Origin: Spirochaeta_B sp964398645
Lineage (GTDB): Bacteria; Spirochaetota; Spirochaetia; DSM-27196; DSM-8902
Reading direction: 5' to 3'
DNA length: 7,076 bases
Assembly: GCA_964398645.1 (NCBI GenBank)
Contig: CAYNNU010000116.1
Location: 1-7,076, forward strand
The position numbers and the translations under genes are program-made. Below are positions 5,574-7,076 of this stretch, in pieces. Numbering within the stretch: position 1 is the first letter of the stretch; each line of letters begins with the position of its first letter. The notes under the pieces were generated by a model. The model saw only the letters and a program-made list of their open reading frames with translations, was not told the DNA's origin and searched no databases.

Positions 5574-6806
5574 GTGAAAATTTGGGCGCGGTATTTACTG
5601 GGAGTGATTGTCGGAGTCGTGTTGGGAATTTTCCTGCCAATGGAAATGGCCAATGCCGGGGCGATTATGTCCTTTTTGGCTGAGTTGGTAATGAACATGG
5701 GCAGATATATGGTGATCCCCTTATTGTTTTTTCTTATTCCTGTTTCCTTATACACACTACAGGCAGAAAAGAAACTCCTGCGGGTAGGGGGCAGCACAGT
5801 CCTTTTTTCATTGGCCGCTGCAGCAATAGGGGTATTTATCGGGGCAGTGATTGTTCTTGTGCTTTCGCCGCAGCGAATCCCGATAATTATGGCAGAAGCA
5901 GCTGCGCCTGAAACATTTGGAATAAGTGAAATATTATTACGCGTCTTCCCTTCGAACGTGACCATGGTTTTTTGGGGTGAACCGCTGTATCTGCTGCCGC
6001 CAGTTGTGCTGGCCGTGCTCATCGGTCTGGGTTTTCGTGGAACACATAGCTTTTCCGGCCTGATGCTGGAGTTTTTCGATACGGCAGCTGGTCTGGTATA
6101 CACCCTGACAAGCTGGGTTGTTTCGGTGATGGGGGTGGGGCTGGTTGCTCTGGCTGCCTATGCCGTTATGCAGTTCCGCCAGATCGCGGATATTGCATTA
6201 TTCAGCGAGGTCTTGTTCGCTGTTTTGTTCAGCGCCGGACTTGTTCTGCTTGTATTTGTGCCGCTGGCAGTATTCTTTTTTGCAAATCGGCAGAATCCCT
6301 TATCGTTTCTGTTTTCCATCCTTCCTCCGGTCCTGGCTGCCGCAGTCAGCGGTAATCATGTGTTTACGCTCACCACTCTTATGCGGACAGGGCGTCATAA
6401 TCAGGGAGTATCCAAAAAAGCCGAGTCGGTCGTGTTTACTTTGACCACTTTATTGTGCCGGGCAGGAACAGCCATGGTATCTATGATTGTGTTCATCGTA
6501 GTATTGCGCTCGTACTCAAGTCTTGAAGTATCGCTGTTACAGGTAATTGGCGTGGCCTTTTCGGCGATACTGTTTTCAGTGCTCATTGGCGGAGTGCCGG
6601 GCGGGAACATTCTTGTCTTTTTGTCGCTGCTGTCTAGCCTGCATAGTAAAGGCGTGCCTGATGCATATTTGATCTTGCTGCCGCTTGTTCCGGTGCTTTT
6701 ACGAGTTGGCGTCGCCGTCGATGTTGCAGTTGCTGCCGGTATAGCCCAAATCGTCGGTCAACGCGAAAAAATGTGCAAAAGCGTTCCGTCTCACGATTTT
6801 CTGTAA
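5574..6806 (+). CDS. Divergent DAACS-family (GltP/DctA-fold) membrane transporter homologue
   Basis: This 410-residue, very hydrophobic protein has family-typical length and layout. The first helix is YLLGVIVGVVLGIF (7-20), with further membrane segments near 31-60, 73-97, 121-152, 169-200 and 211-236. The re-entrant-loop core runs from about 247 to 396 and keeps GGVPGGN (339-345), matching the conserved second hairpin. DAACS proteins carry glutamate, aspartate or C4-dicarboxylates inward with Na+ or H+. The binding residues are altered: NMDGT of helix 7 reads CRAGT (295-299), the Ser-rich first hairpin reads AAAVSGNHVFTLTTL (255-269), and the helix-8 pattern DxxRTxxNxxxD reads VLLRVGVAVDVA (374-385). 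There the Arg is kept (R377), but the Thr, Asn and both Asp are lost by my alignment. Substrate and coupling ion are therefore unknown, and a non-transport role is possible. The GTG start follows AAGGGG. The gene lies 46 bp after the SDR-like gene, probably co-transcribed. Confidence 0.75.
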   Translation: MKIWARYLLGVIVGVVLGIFLPMEMANAGAIMSFLAELVMNMGRYMVIPLLFFLIPVSLYTLQAEKKLLRVGGSTVLFSLAAAAIGVFIGAVIVLVLSPQRIPIIMAEAAAPETFGISEILLRVFPSNVTMVFWGEPLYLLPPVVLAVLIGLGFRGTHSFSGLMLEFFDTAAGLVYTLTSWVVSVMGVGLVALAAYAVMQFRQIADIALFSEVLFAVLFSAGLVLLVFVPLAVFFFANRQNPLSFLFSILPPVLAAAVSGNHVFTLTTLMRTGRHNQGVSKKAESVVFTLTTLLCRAGTAMVSMIVFIVVLRSYSSLEVSLLQVIGVAFSAILFSVLIGGVPGGNILVFLSLLSSLHSKGVPDAYLILLPLVPVLLRVGVAVDVAVAAGIAQIVGQREKMCKSVPSHDFL

Positions 6807-6918
6807 GTGCAAGTTGCTTTTTGAATTTTTTTTGCATCCAATGTAGTTCATGTTCACCATCATAGGTAATATTGTCGTTTAGGCATGAACTTTATTCTTC
6901 CGGGAAAGAAGATGGCGC
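6807..6918. other. Convergent intergenic spacer with T-rich runs
   Basis: This spacer lies between two genes that point at each other. It begins with a T5 and a T8 run soon after the DAACS-like stop codon, but the only preceding hairpin (GCA-AGT-TGC) is too weak to be a convincing intrinsic terminator. An inverted repeat occupies its middle. I see no small gene with a ribosome-binding site here. Confidence 0.6.
6845..6891. repeat. 8-bp inverted repeat in the convergent spacer
   Basis: AGTTCATG (6845-6852) and CATGAACT (6884-6891) are perfect inverted copies separated by 31 nt. The right arm runs into TTTATT. The position between two convergent 3' ends suits a transcription-ending or mRNA-end structure. 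The stem is A/T-rich and the loop long, so it could also be a protein-binding site or chance. Confidence 0.35.
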
Positions 6919-7074
6919 TTAGTCAGGCAATTTTAATTGGTCAAAGATTCGTCCCATTAGGCGCTTTAATAAGCCCAAGCGAACCGGATAGTAGAAATCC
7001 GAGCTCATCCAGCCCTGTTCTTCAAAGTATGAATAATCCCTGTATGAGCTATCGAGACTTTCCTTGATACCCGA
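6919..7074 (-). CDS. C-terminal fragment of an unrecognised protein
   Basis: Reading leftward from the window edge, 51 sense codons end at a TAA (6919-6921). The visible residues are rich in Tyr, Phe and charged residues, for example YRDYSYFEEQGW (11-22) and DFYYPVRLGLLKRLMGR (26-42), and end in FDQLKLPD. The composition looks like a folded soluble protein, not a shadow reading, and the competing plus-strand reading (6885-7067) has no ribosome-binding site. I do not recognise the family. It converges on the DAACS-like gene. The start and most of the gene lie beyond the window. Confidence 0.55.
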   Translation of the reverse strand, partial: SGIKESLDSSYRDYSYFEEQGWMSSDFYYPVRLGLLKRLMGRIFDQLKLPD

Positions 7075-7076
7075 AC

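Noticed and set aside
5492..6103. 203-residue open reading frame on the minus strand inside the DAACS-like gene
   Set aside because: Its composition (many Thr, Ile, Pro and Ser, no family resemblance) is that of an antisense shadow of a membrane-protein gene, and no ribosome-binding site is apparent.
6807..6832. Intrinsic terminator directly after the DAACS-like gene
   Set aside because: The T runs are present, but the preceding sequence can form only a 3-bp stem.
6885..7067. 60-residue open reading frame on the plus strand at the right edge
   Set aside because: It has no Shine-Dalgarno, and the minus-strand reading of the same DNA looks more like real protein and stays open to the window edge.
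1..7076. tRNA, rRNA, CRISPR, transposon or riboswitch
   Set aside because: No direct-repeat array, transposase motif, tRNA-like arm set or recognisable riboswitch core was seen by eye; spacers are short (at most about 118 bp).

Overview
This is a chromosomal window with about 50% G+C. It carries five complete protein genes and two genes cut by the window edges. I see no RNA genes, CRISPR arrays, insertion sequences or phage genes. The gene types suggest a diderm bacterium, because there is a lipoprotein ApbE and a signal-peptide protein that looks like an outer-membrane beta-barrel. A spirochaete (Treponema/Spirochaeta-like) is my best guess. It rests on the loose lipobox, the Treponema-type flavin-trafficking ApbE and the overall style of the proteins. 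No rRNA or other phylogenetic marker is present to settle it.

Layout. Positions 2-136 (+) are the 3' end of an FMN-binding-domain gene whose flavinylation motif is visible. It converges on, and overlaps by 23 bp, apbE (114-1196, -), the lipoprotein FMN transferase that would attach FMN to that kind of motif. A 118 bp divergent spacer separates apbE from a 606-residue exported protein (1315-3135, +). That protein has a helical, acidic N-terminal half and a Wzi-like beta-barrel C-terminal half. Its 3' end overlaps by 17 bp the 3' end of nadE (3119-4801, -), a glutamine-dependent NAD+ synthetase with all key residues intact. A 57 bp divergent spacer, with back-to-back promoter-like elements, leads into a probable two-gene operon. 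The first gene (4859-5527, +) encodes a short Rossmann/SDR-like protein without SDR catalytic residues. The second (5574-6806, +) encodes a DAACS (GltP/DctA-fold) membrane protein whose cation- and substrate-binding residues are mostly replaced. After a 112 bp spacer, the C-terminal end of an unrecognised gene lies on the minus strand (6919-7074).

How the genes fit together. The left end is a flavinylation pair, with an FMN-accepting protein beside its FMN transferase; ApbE also consumes FAD, and NadE makes NAD+, so redox cofactors are a loose common theme. The most unusual part is the 4859-6806 operon. Two proteins that each keep a familiar fold but have lost the residues defining the family's chemistry are encoded together, the first perhaps from a leaderless mRNA. 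This is the best candidate here for an undescribed function, but its role cannot be read from the sequence.
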